From: Streptomyces tateyamensis
GTDB taxonomy: Bacteria; Actinomycetota; Actinomycetes; Streptomycetales; Streptomycetaceae
Reading direction: 5' to 3'
Assembly: GCF_003205575.1 (NCBI RefSeq)
Contig: NZ_PYBW01000049.1
Location: 1-64,000 of the forward strand
DNA length: 64,000 nt
Shown here one piece after another: positions 23,004 to 31,583 of the stretch; the stretch's first letter is position 1; every line of letters starts with the position of its first letter. The notes beneath the pieces are model-generated. The model saw only the letters and a list, made by a program, of their open reading frames with translations. It was not told the origin of the DNA and made no database searches. The translations under genes and the position numbers were made by a program.

Positions 23004-24559
23004 CGGGTGCTCCCTTCGAGCATGGCGGCCAGCACGTCGCGCGCGTTCTTGCCGTGCAGGGTCAGCGGCAGGGTCTCCACCACGCGGCAGATGGAGGGCA
23101 CCTTGAGCGGCTCCAGGCGCTGGGCCAGCTCCTTGAGGATCACGTGCGGGCCGAGCTCGGTCTCCACGAAGATCGCCAGGTCCCGCTCGGCGGCCGGCGG
23201 CAGCACCGCGGCGGTGCGCACCCCGGGGATGTCCATCGCGGCGGCCTCGATCTCCAGGGTGCTCATCCGGATGCCCTTGCGCTTGAACATGTCGTCCCGG
23301 CGGCCCTCGAAGTACAGGTAGCCGTCCGCGTCGAGGCTGCCGTAGTCGCCGGTGTGCAGCCGCAGCCGGCCGCTGACCGGGTCGGGGCGGAAGGCCTTGG
23401 CGGTCTGCTCGGGGGCGCGCCAGTAGCCGGGCATCACGTGCGGGCCGTCGGCCACGATCTCGCCGACCTGGCCGGGCGGCAGCTCGTTGCCCTCGGCGTC
23501 CAGGATCAGCACCCTGGTGCCGGGCAGCGGCAGGCCGACCGCGTCGGGGCGCTCCTGGTCCTGGTCGGGCGGCATGATGGAGATCCGCTTGCACTCGGTC
23601 TGGCCGAACTGGCGCACCACCTTGACGCCCGGGAAGGCCTCGCGCAGCGCGGCGATGGTGGCCGCGGGCAGCGCGGCGCCGGTGTTGGTGATCAGCCGCA
23701 CCGGCGGGGCCGGCTCGGTGTCGCGCTGGGCCAGGGTGGCCAGCATCCCGGCCAGCGAGGGGACGATCGGCAGCACGGTGGCGCCGGTCTCGCGCATCCG
23801 GCGCAGCAGCACCAGGTCCGACTCCTCGCCGGCCAGCACGATCTCCGAGCGGCCCAGGGTGGCCAGCAGCACCTTGTACAGGCCGTAGTCCCAGGAGAGC
23901 GGGAAGCGGCAGAAGACCACGTCGTCGGCCCGGTAGCCGAGCACCTGCTGGATCGCGGAGGCGGCGAAGGCGACCTGGGCGTGCGGCAGCATCACGGCCT
24001 TGGGCGCGGCGGTGCTGCCGGAGGTGTAGATCAGCGCGGCCAGGTCGGTGGGGCGCGGCGGCTGCTCCTCGAACGGACGCCCCGTCAGCTCCAGTACCTG
24101 CGGCCACAGTTCGGTCAGCTCGTGCACCGGCACCTCGGCCCGGGCCCGCAGCACCTGGGCCTGCTTGCCGGTGCCGATCGCCAGTGCCGGCTCGGCGTTG
24201 GCCAGCACCGAGGTGAGGTGGAACTCCTTCATCGCCGGGTTGAGCGGCACGAAGACCGCGCCGGCCCGGCAGGCGCCGAAGAACATCGCGACCAGGTCGC
24301 GCCTGCTCGGCAGCTGCACCACCACCCGGTCGCCCGGGAGCACCCCCTGCTCGCGCAGCCAGTGCGCGAAGGCGTGGCTGAGCTCGCTCACCCGCGCGTA
24401 GTCCCACACCCCGTCGGCGTCGCGCACCGCGGGTGCGGTTGCCGCCTCGGCCACGGCCTGGTCCAGCAGGGCGTGGACCAGTTCACCGGTGGTGGCCGGA
24501 AGCGAATCAGGTTTGGTCGCTGAGAATGGGCCGTCTGTCGTGTTCTCGTGGCTGTCCAA
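23000..24559 (-). CDS. AMP-forming beta-amino-acid ligase (VinN-like adenylation enzyme)
   Basis: 519 residues, adenylate-forming superfamily. It has the P-loop YTSGST, the A4-type segment FPLSWDYG whose Asp is placed to bind a substrate amino group, FGQTECKR (A5), HTGDYG (A7) and a C-terminal catalytic Lys in LHGKNARD. It probably activates 3-methylaspartate and loads it on a carrier protein before decarboxylation. No free carrier protein is in this operon. I chose the TTG at 24559: GGAGAG lies 5 nt upstream, and the in-frame GTG at 24670 overlaps a promoter-like -10 element. It is the first gene of the operon. Confidence 0.88.
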   Translation of the reverse strand: MDSHENTTDGPFSATKPDSLPATTGELVHALLDQAVAEAATAPAVRDADGVWDYARVSELSHAFAHWLREQGVLPGDRVVVQLPSRRDLVAMFFGACRAGAVFVPLNPAMKEFHLTSVLANAEPALAIGTGKQAQVLRARAEVPVHELTELWPQVLELTGRPFEEQPPRPTDLAALIYTSGSTAAPKAVMLPHAQVAFAASAIQQVLGYRADDVVFCRFPLSWDYGLYKVLLATLGRSEIVLAGEESDLVLLRRMRETGATVLPIVPSLAGMLATLAQRDTEPAPPVRLITNTGAALPAATIAALREAFPGVKVVRQFGQTECKRISIMPPDQDQERPDAVGLPLPGTRVLILDAEGNELPPGQVGEIVADGPHVMPGYWRAPEQTAKAFRPDPVSGRLRLHTGDYGSLDADGYLYFEGRRDDMFKRKGIRMSTLEIEAAAMDIPGVRTAAVLPPAAERDLAIFVETELGPHVILKELAQRLEPLKVPSICRVVETLPLTLHGKNARDVLAAMLEGSTR

Positions 24560-24668
24560 CGCCGCTCTCCGTTGCTTCACTGAAGGTGCCCGGGAATTGA
24601 CCACTGAATGGGTGGCCGGCGCTTCGACGGAATTCCCCCAGTCCATCGAATACCGGGCCTGATCCCTC

Positions 24669-24724
24669 ACGGTAGTCAGCGCAAAAGGGCCGCTACACCC
24701 CTAGCGACAGGATGTGCACCCCAG
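24669..24724 (-). promoter_or_regulatory. Promoter/operator of the starter-unit operon: paired GGGG boxes and TACCGT -10 candidate
   Basis: On the minus strand, CTGGGGT (24724-24718) and CTAGGGGT (24704-24697) have cores 21 bp apart. After TAGGGGT, exactly 22 nt precede TACCGT (24674-24669), a plausible -10. The P450 promoter has the same TAGGGGT-22-TACCGT arrangement. Transcription should begin near 24660, leaving a leader of about 100 nt before the TTG start. Confidence 0.55.
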
Positions 24725-24756
24725 CTGCGGGTATGACGTTCGGTGACGGGAACGCG

Positions 24757-24802
24757 AAGGCCCGGCCGACTCCTCCGGAGCTGGAGGGATCGGCCGGGCC
24801 TT
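24757..24802 (-). terminator. Hairpin terminator after the ferredoxin gene
   Basis: A perfect 13-bp inverted repeat (24757-24769 with 24790-24802) lies just after the ferredoxin stop. The loop contains a smaller CTCC/GGAG stem. It separates the P450-ferredoxin transcript from the starter operon promoter. Confidence 0.75.
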
Positions 24803-24819
24803 GCCGGGCTGACGGCTGG

Positions 24820-25014
24820 TCAGTCCTCGATGATCTTCAGCGCGGCGGCCGGGCAGGCCGCCACCGCGTCGCGCACGGCGGCGTGGTCGGCGTCCTCGGG
24901 GCGCTCGGTGAGCAGCACCACGATGCCGTCGTCGTCCTGGTCGAAGACCTCGCCGGCCGACAGCACGCAGGCACCCGCGCCGACGCAGAGGTCCTTCTCG
25001 ACAGAGATGAGCAT
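24820..25014 (-). CDS. Small 3Fe-4S ferredoxin
   Basis: 64 residues, typical of streptomycete P450-partner ferredoxins. Cys10 and Cys16 form the CxxAxxC pattern of a 3Fe-4S cluster, and a third Cys lies in AACPAAAL. AAGGAG sits 7 nt before the ATG. It lies 31 nt after the P450 gene on the same strand and very likely delivers electrons to it. No reductase gene is nearby, so a housekeeping one is presumably used. Confidence 0.95.
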   Translation of the reverse strand: MLISVEKDLCVGAGACVLSAGEVFDQDDDGIVVLLTERPEDADHAAVRDAVAACPAAALKIIED

Positions 25015-25045
25015 GGTTGAACTCCTTCGGAATGTCCGGTCGGAA

Positions 25046-26293
25046 CTACCAGGTGACCGGCAGCTCCAGCACGCCGTAGATCAGCGACTCGGTGCGGAAC
25101 ACCAGCTCCTCCTCCGGGACCGCCAGGCGCAGCTCGGGGATCCGCTTGAACAGGCTGGTGTAGACGACCTCCAGCTCCATGCGGGCCAGCGACTGGCCGC
25201 CGCACTGGTGGATGCCGTAGCCGAACGCCACGTGGTTGTTCGGCTTGCGGTGGATGTTGAGGGTGTTCGGCTCGGCGAACGCCTCGGGGTCGTGGTCGGC
25301 CGCGTTGGTGGAGGCGATGATGCCCTCACCGGCCTTGATCAGCACGCCGCCGATCTCGACGTCCTCCATCGCCACCCGCTGGGTGACCGAGTCGGAGACG
25401 CTGTAGTAGCGCAGCAGCTCCTCGACGGCCTGCGGCATCAGCGAGAAGTCGGCCTTCAGCTCGGCCAGCTGCTCCGGGTGGCGCAGCAGCGCGATGACGC
25501 CCATGGCGATCATGCTGGCGGTGGTGGTGTGGCCGGCCGCGATCAGGCCGCGGGTCAGCATCGAGATGTCCTGGTCCTCGACCAGGTGCTCCTCGGCGTT
25601 GCGCGACAGCATCCGGGAGATGATGTCCTCGCCCGGGTTCTCCCGCTTGCCGTTGATGAGCTTCTCGAGGTAGGCGCCCATCTCCATGCTGGCGATGCCC
25701 TGCTGCTCCGGCGTGGTGGCGCTGGAGAGCAGGCTCTGGATCCAGTTGCGGAAGAAGTCGTGGTCCTCGAACGGAACCCCGAGCATCTCGCACAGGATCA
25801 GCGAGGGCACCGGGTTGGCCAGCCCCTTGACCAGGTCGACCGGGGTGCCGTCGTTGCCCGCCTCGACCAGCTTGTCGAGGTACTCGTCGACGATCTCCTG
25901 GAACCGCGGCCGCAGCGACTCGATCCGCTTGACCGTGAACTCCGGCATCAGCAGCCGGCGCTGGGCGGTGTGGACCGGCGGGTCCATGTTGAACAGGGAC
26001 GGCGGCGCCATCTTGATCAGCTCGACCGGGATCTGCAGCTGGATCGGGTGCCCGTCCAGGCGCATGTCCGAGCTCATGGTCCGGTCGCCCAGCACCTTGC
26101 GGACGTCCTCGTACTTGGTGAGCAGCCAGGCCTCGCGGCCGTTGACACTGACCGTCACCTTGGAGACCGGCTCGGTCTCACGCAGTTCGGCGTATTCGGC
26201 CGGCGGGCTGAACGGGCAGCCCCGGGTGAACGGAAACGGACGCGGCGTGGCCGTCGCCGTCGTTTCCACCGGCTGGGTGGGCAGATCCGTCAT
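25046..26293 (-). CDS. Cytochrome P450 (tailoring hydroxylase/epoxidase)
   Basis: 415 residues, bacterial class I P450. The I-helix has AGHTTT near residue 252, where most family members have AGHETT. The ExxR helix is EELLR near 292, and the haem loop is FGYGIHQCGG with Cys near 363. Start ATG 26293 is preceded by GGAG with a 6-nt gap; a TTG at 26311 is possible in frame but has no ribosome site. It is first in an operon with the ferredoxin and has the paired GGGG-box promoter. A role as post-PKS oxidase on the macrolactam is inferred from context. Confidence 0.95.
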   Translation of the reverse strand: MTDLPTQPVETTATATPRPFPFTRGCPFSPPAEYAELRETEPVSKVTVSVNGREAWLLTKYEDVRKVLGDRTMSSDMRLDGHPIQLQIPVELIKMAPPSLFNMDPPVHTAQRRLLMPEFTVKRIESLRPRFQEIVDEYLDKLVEAGNDGTPVDLVKGLANPVPSLILCEMLGVPFEDHDFFRNWIQSLLSSATTPEQQGIASMEMGAYLEKLINGKRENPGEDIISRMLSRNAEEHLVEDQDISMLTRGLIAAGHTTTASMIAMGVIALLRHPEQLAELKADFSLMPQAVEELLRYYSVSDSVTQRVAMEDVEIGGVLIKAGEGIIASTNAADHDPEAFAEPNTLNIHRKPNNHVAFGYGIHQCGGQSLARMELEVVYTSLFKRIPELRLAVPEEELVFRTESLIYGVLELPVTW

Positions 26294-26337
26294 GCTGGCT
26301 CCAGGATCCAATATCGGAGATTCCTCAGGTGAATTCG

Positions 26338-26384
26338 ACGGTATGGCGAAGGACGAAGCGGCTGTACCCCTAGCGGCCCCCTAA
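26338..26384 (-). promoter_or_regulatory. P450 promoter/operator: tandem TTAGGGGG / CTAGGGGT boxes and TACCGT -10 candidate
   Basis: On the minus strand, TTAGGGGG (26384-26377) and CTAGGGGT (26373-26366) have cores 11 bp apart, one helical turn. Then 22 nt precede TACCGT (26343-26338), matching the starter-operon promoter exactly. The element also sits in the divergent gap to the LAL gene at 26482 and could control both. Confidence 0.55.
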
Positions 26385-26481
26385 CACCGACCGGCACCTT
26401 GGCGGTGCCCGGTCCCGGGCCCCGGGCCGGGAGTCGGCTAAGGACTAGACCAATGCGGCGAAGCCGGGGCAGACTCGCGGC

Positions 26482-29180
26482 ATGGGCGAGGACGAGGCGC
26501 TACGCGGCCGGGCGGAGCTGCTCGACCGGTGCCGGGCCGCACTGGCGGACGGCGGGCTGCTGCTGACCGGGCCGGCCGGGATCGGCAAGTCGGCGGTGCT
26601 GGAGCAGCTGGCCCTGGAGGCAGACCGGGCCGGGTATCTGTGCTGCGGGCCGACTCGTCGCCCGGTGAGGCGGTGTTGCCGCACCTGGCGCTCTACGACC
26701 TGTTCGCCCGTCAGCTGGCGGCGGGCCGGGGCGAGCTGATCGCTCCCCACCTGCGCGCGGTGCTGGACGCGGTGCTGCTGCGCAGACCGGGGGACGGCCG
26801 GGTGGTCGACCCACTGGCGATCCGGGTCGCGGTGCTGGAGCTGCTGCGGGCACTCGCCGGGCGGCAGCCGGTGCTGCTGGTGCTGGACGACGTGCACTGC
26901 CTGGATCCGGCCGGCGCCGAGGTACTGGCCTTCGCGGCGCGCAGACTGGCTGGCGAGCGGGTGCGGGTGGCGGCCGCCGAGCGGGTGGACGAGGAGGGGG
27001 AGAGCCGGTGCGGCGGGCTGCTGCCCGAGCCGCGCACCGAGCTTGCCGTCGGTCCGCTGCCGGTCGAGGTGATCGGGGAACTGCTGCGCGGGCGCCTGCC
27101 CGGCGAGCAGCCGGCCGGGCGGATCGGGGCGGCCAGCGGCGGCAACCCCTTCTACGCACTGGAGTTGGCCCGGGCCGCGGTGCGCAGTGGGCGACCGCTC
27201 GGTGCGGAGCAGCCGTTGCCGGTGCCACGCCGGCTGCGCGAGCTGCTCGCCGACCGGCTGGCGGCGCTGCCCGAGGAGGCCGCGCAGGCGCTGCTGCTGC
27301 TCGCAGCTTCGGCCCGGCCGCAGCTGCCCCAACAGGACGGCTGGCAGCAGGCGTTGGCCGCCGGGGTGGTCACGACGGACGCCGACGACCGGTTGCGCTC
27401 CGTCCACCCGCTGCTGCGCGAGATCGTCTACGCCGACGCGGGCGAGCAGCAGCGCCGGGCCTGCCACGCGCGGCTGGCCGAGGTGCTGGACGATCCGCTG
27501 GAGCGGGCCCGGCACCGGGCGCTGGCGGATCCGCGGCCCGGCCCGGAGGTGGCCGCCGAGTTGGCCGAGGCGGCGCGGATCGCGGTGCACCGCGGGGTGC
27601 CCGCGCTCGCGGCCGAGCTGTCCCGGCTGGCCGCCGAACGCACCCTGCGGGCACCGGAACTGGCCGCCGAGCGGCGGCTCGCGGCCGCCCGGCACGCACA
27701 CGACGCCGGGCTCGCCGAGCAGGCCCGGGCGGACTGCCGGGCGGTGCTGCGCGGCGGTGGGCCGGCCGCCCGGGTGGGGGCCCGGCTGCTGCTGATCGAG
27801 CTGGCCGGCAGCGACCGTTCCGGGGTGCCGGCCCTGCTGGACGCGGCCCGGCAGGACGCGGGGGCCGACCCGAGACTTCGGGCAGCGGTCCAACTGGCCA
27901 GGGGCGAGCACGCCTTGAGCACCGGGCGGACCGGTGCGGGGCTGGCCGCGCTGGCGGAGGCGGAGCGGGTGGGGGAGGTGGAGCAGCAGATCGAGGTGAT
28001 CGCGCTGCGCACCCCCATCGACATCCAGCTGCACCCCGAGCGGGTGCTGCCCGCGCTGCGCCGGGCCACCGCGCTGGCCGGCGAGTCGGCCGGGCTGACC
28101 GCCGCGATGGTGCAGATCCGCTGCTGCCTGGTGGTCCAACTGCTGCGCAGCGGCGAGGTCGCCGAGGCGATCGAGGCGGTCAACGAGCTGCGCGCCGACG
28201 TGGAGCGCGCCGGGCGGCTGACCGACCTGGGCCACGTGCTGCACCTGGTCGCCTCGGTGCACGAGCGGGCCGGCCGCTGCGAACAGGCCCGCCAGGCCGG
28301 GGTGCTGGGCGGGCGGCTGCGCCTGGAGCTGGGACCGACCGCGACCTCGGGCCTGGTGCTGAGCGCGGCCGCCGAGCTGAACGGCGGCAGCGTGCGGCGG
28401 GCCGCGGAACTGGCCGACGCGGCGCTGAGCAGCGGTCGGGCGGCCGGCGACGCCGAATGGTCGGCCTATGCGCTGGGCCTGCGCGGCCGGAGCGACCTGC
28501 TCGCCGAACGCCCCCAGCAGGCCGCCGAACACCTGGGACACTGCCGGGAGTTGCTGCACGGGCTGGGCTACACCGACCCGGCCCTGTTCCTGGTGGACGC
28601 GGACCTGGCGGAGGCGCTGGCCTGGTCGGGCGAGCCGGCCGCGGCCCGGCGGGTGCTGTCCGAGGCCGAGCAGGCGGTGGCCCGGCTGGACCGGCAGGTG
28701 GTCCGGCTCGGCCTGGCCCGGGCCGCGGCGGTGCTGACGGCGGTGGAGGGCGATCCGCGCGGCGCGGCCGACCGGCTGCGGGCCGCGCTGCCCGCCGCCC
28801 ACCCCTACCCGCTGGAGCCGGCCCGGGCCCGGCTGACACTGGGCGAACTGGAGCGCCGGGCCCGGCGCCGAGCTGCCGCCCGCACCGAACTGCTCGCCGC
28901 CGCCGAGGCGTTCGCGGCCGCCGAGTGCCTGCCCTGGCTGGCCCACGCCCGCCGCCGGCTGGCCCGGCTGGACGCGCCGGCCGGCGAGCCGACCGAGCTG
29001 GAGCGGCAGATCGTCCGGCTGGTCCGGGCCGGGGCGACCAACCGGCAGATCGCCGCCGCGCTGCACGTCTCGGTCAAGTCGGTGGAGGGCAGCCTGACCC
29101 GGCTGTTCCGCCGCTACGGCGTCAGCGACCGCGCCGCTCTGACGACTGTTCAGCTCGCCGGGGTTACTGATGGGTCATGA
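26482..29180 (+). pseudogene. LAL-type LuxR regulator with an apparent 1-nt frameshift in the ATPase domain
   Basis: Read through the shift this is about 899 residues, normal for a large ATP-binding LuxR regulator. The first frame (from ATG 26482) gives the Walker A segment TGPAGIGKSAVLEQ and runs to about 26640. The rest, from VLRADSSPGEAVLPHLALYD to the C-terminal LuxR helix-turn-helix (NRQIAAALHVSVKSVEGSL), is in another frame, ending at 29180. The text at 26638-26643 reads CTGTGC, where CTGGTGC would restore the frame. The original frame stops soon after, at 26739. It is either a disabled pathway regulator or a sequencing error. It sits beside the P450 operon, so it was probably the cluster activator. 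Confidence 0.8.
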
Positions 29181-29240
29181 CAAGGGTCCACCCCCGCCAT
29201 GGCAAGTGAAGGGCAAGGGTGGGTATCGGGCTTTGATTCA

Positions 29241-29269
29241 TTGACCGAACTCGGCTGCCCGGCTTACGT
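29241..29269 (+). promoter_or_regulatory. Sigma-70-like promoter of the S53 protease gene
   Basis: TTGACC at 29241-29246, 17 nt, then TTACGT at 29264-29269, a good vegetative-type match upstream of a gene with a clear ribosome site. It lies in the 232-bp gap after the LAL gene. Confidence 0.5.
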
Positions 29270-29412
29270 TTTGCGCTCAACCTGGTTTTGCTGACGACGG
29301 CGGGCGGTCCCCCCACACCTCGACCGCCCGCCGGTCCGCGCTCCCGGGCGACCCCGCCCGAGCGAGCCCCTTGGTCCGCCCCCCACCGGGGCCAAGTCTG
29401 AAAGGAGTCCGA

Positions 29413-31359
29413 GTGGCCATGCTCCATTCGAGACGCCCTGGACGGTCCGCAACTCTCGCCCCACTGGCCGCACTCGGCCTGCTCGTCACCACCTTCACCG
29501 GCGCCTTCGCCGGCCCGGCCACCGCCGCCGCCCCGGGCGGCGTCACCGTGGCGCGCTCCTGCGCCGCCCCCAGCCACCCCGGCGAGTTCGCCTGCCTCGC
29601 CCTCCGGCGCACCGACCTGAGCCCGCAGGCGCTCAGCCCGAACGCCGCCCCGTCCGGCTACGGTCCCACCGACCTGGCCGCCGCCTACCAGCTGGCCGGC
29701 TCCGGCGGCTCGGGCCGGACGGTGGCGATCGTGGACGCGATGGACGACCCGAACGCCGAGTCCGACCTGGCCGCCTACCGCTCCCAGTACGGCCTGCCGG
29801 CCTGCACCACGGCGAACGGCTGCTTCAAGAAGATCGACCAGAACGGCGGCAGCAACTACCCGGCTGCCGAAAGTGGTTGGGCCGGCGAGATCTCGCTGGA
29901 CGTCGACATGGTCAGCGCGGTCTGCCCCAACTGCCACATCCTGCTGGTGGAGGCCGCCTCGGCCACCATGGGCGACCTGGGCGCCTCGGTCAACCAGGCG
30001 GTGGCCCAGGGCGCCAAGTTCGTCTCCAACAGCTACGGCGGCTCCGAGGACTCCAGCACCACCTCGGCCGACGCGCAGTACTTCGACCACCCGGGCGTGG
30101 CGATCACCGCCAGCGCCGGCGACTCCGACTACGGCGCCTCCTTCCCCGCCACCTCGCAGTACGTGACGGCGGTCGGCGGCACCGCGCTCAAGCGCGACTC
30201 CAGCGCCCGCGGCTGGAACGAGACGGTCTGGCACACCAGCTCCACCGAGGGCACCGGCTCCGGCTGCTCGGCCTACATCGCCAAACCCGCCTGGCAGCAC
30301 GACACCGGGTGCAGCCACCGGGCCGAGGCCGACGTCTCGGCGGTGGCCGACCCGGCCACCGGCGTGGCGGTCTACCAGACCTACGGCGGCAACGGCTGGG
30401 CGGTCTACGGCGGCACCTCGGCCTCCTCCCCGATCATCGCCTCGATCTGGGCGCTGGCCGGCGCGCCGAACGCGGGCGACCGGGCCAACCAGTACCCGTA
30501 CAACCACACCGCCGCCTTCAACGACGTCACCTCCGGCAACAACGGCAGCTGCTCGCCGTCCTACCTGTGCACCGCGGGCACCGGCTACGACGGCCCGACC
30601 GGCTGGGGCACCCCGATCGGGACGGCCGGGTTCCAGTCCGGCAGCACCGGCGGCGAGACCGTCACGGTGACCAACCCGGGCACCCGGGTGGACACCGTCG
30701 GCGTCGCGATCAAGGTGCCGGTGACGGCCACCGACTCGGCCGGCAAGCCGCTGACCTACTCGGCCACCGGGCTGCCGCCGGGGCTGGCGATCAACGCCTC
30801 CTCCGGCCTGATCACCGGCATCCCCACCACCTCGGCGCAGTACACCGCCACGGTGACGGCCGCCTCCGACACCGCGACCGGCTCGGTCACCTTCGCCTGG
30901 TCGATCCGCACCCAGCCCACCGGCGACACGGTGACGGTGACCTCCCCCGGGGACCAGTCCACCGCCGTCGGCACCGCGGTGTCGTTGCCGGTCAAGGCCA
31001 GTGACGCGCTGAACAAGCCGCTGGCCTACTCGGCCACCGGGCTGCCGGCCGGGCTGGCGATCGACGCCTCGACCGGCGTGATCAGCGGCACCCCGACCAC
31101 GGCGGGCTCCGGCACCGTCACGGTCACCGCCGACTCGGGCAGCGCCACCGGTTCGGCCGGCTTCAGCTGGACCGTCACCGGCGGCGGTGGGGGCGGCGGC
31201 TGCGCGGGCCTGCCCGCCTGGAGCGCCGGCACCTCGTACGTCCCCGGCGACCTGGTCTCCTACGGCGGCCACAGGTGGAAGTCCACCTGGTACTCCACCG
31301 GAGCCGCTCCGGGTGCCCCCGCCTCCTGGGCGGTCTGGTCCGACCAGGGCGCCTGCTGA
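29413..31359 (+). CDS. Secreted S53 (sedolisin/kumamolisin) serine-carboxyl protease with chitin-binding-like C-terminus
   Basis: 648 residues. A signal peptide ends near ATAAAP (residues 1-37). The S53 domain has the Glu and Asp of GEISLDVDM and the nucleophile Ser in YGGTSASSP. Two Ig-like repeats (TVTVTNPG..., TVTVTSPG...) follow, then a Gly linker and a Cys-bounded CBM5/12-type module (AWSAGTSYVPGDLVSYGGHRW). GTG 29413 is chosen because GGAG lies 5 nt upstream; ATG 29419 is an alternative. A long pro-domain, usual in this family, appears to be missing. It has its own promoter and terminator and is probably an exoenzyme unrelated to the polyketide. Confidence 0.93.
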   Translation: MAMLHSRRPGRSATLAPLAALGLLVTTFTGAFAGPATAAAPGGVTVARSCAAPSHPGEFACLALRRTDLSPQALSPNAAPSGYGPTDLAAAYQLAGSGGSGRTVAIVDAMDDPNAESDLAAYRSQYGLPACTTANGCFKKIDQNGGSNYPAAESGWAGEISLDVDMVSAVCPNCHILLVEAASATMGDLGASVNQAVAQGAKFVSNSYGGSEDSSTTSADAQYFDHPGVAITASAGDSDYGASFPATSQYVTAVGGTALKRDSSARGWNETVWHTSSTEGTGSGCSAYIAKPAWQHDTGCSHRAEADVSAVADPATGVAVYQTYGGNGWAVYGGTSASSPIIASIWALAGAPNAGDRANQYPYNHTAAFNDVTSGNNGSCSPSYLCTAGTGYDGPTGWGTPIGTAGFQSGSTGGETVTVTNPGTRVDTVGVAIKVPVTATDSAGKPLTYSATGLPPGLAINASSGLITGIPTTSAQYTATVTAASDTATGSVTFAWSIRTQPTGDTVTVTSPGDQSTAVGTAVSLPVKASDALNKPLAYSATGLPAGLAIDASTGVISGTPTTAGSGTVTVTADSGSATGSAGFSWTVTGGGGGGGCAGLPAWSAGTSYVPGDLVSYGGHRWKSTWYSTGAAPGAPASWAVWSDQGAC

Positions 31360-31407
31360 TGACCCCGGCGGGCGCCGAAGGGGAGCGGTAGCCCACCGGC
31401 TGGGGAA

Positions 31408-31444
31408 GGGGCCGCGACGGTTCGATGGGGACCGTCGCGGCCCC
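31408..31444 (+). terminator. Strong hairpin terminator after the S53 protease gene
   Basis: A perfect 14-bp inverted repeat (31408-31421 with 31431-31444), 9-nt loop, 48 nt after the protease stop. Confidence 0.8.
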
Positions 31445-31583
31445 GCTGCGCGTCCACCGGGGCCGCCCGGCGGCCGCCCGGGGTCCGGGCCGCCCGGCCG
31501 CCGTTCGGGTGCGACTCGGGATGCGGGCCGGGCCGGCCGCGGTGAGGGTGGGAGCGGTAGCCGTACCGCTCTGGAGGACCTGC

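Noticed and set aside
26529..29180. LAL as an intact gene starting at the GTG near 26529
   Set aside because: That frame lacks Walker A, which is clearly encoded in the overlapping frame from 26482, so a frameshift explains both.
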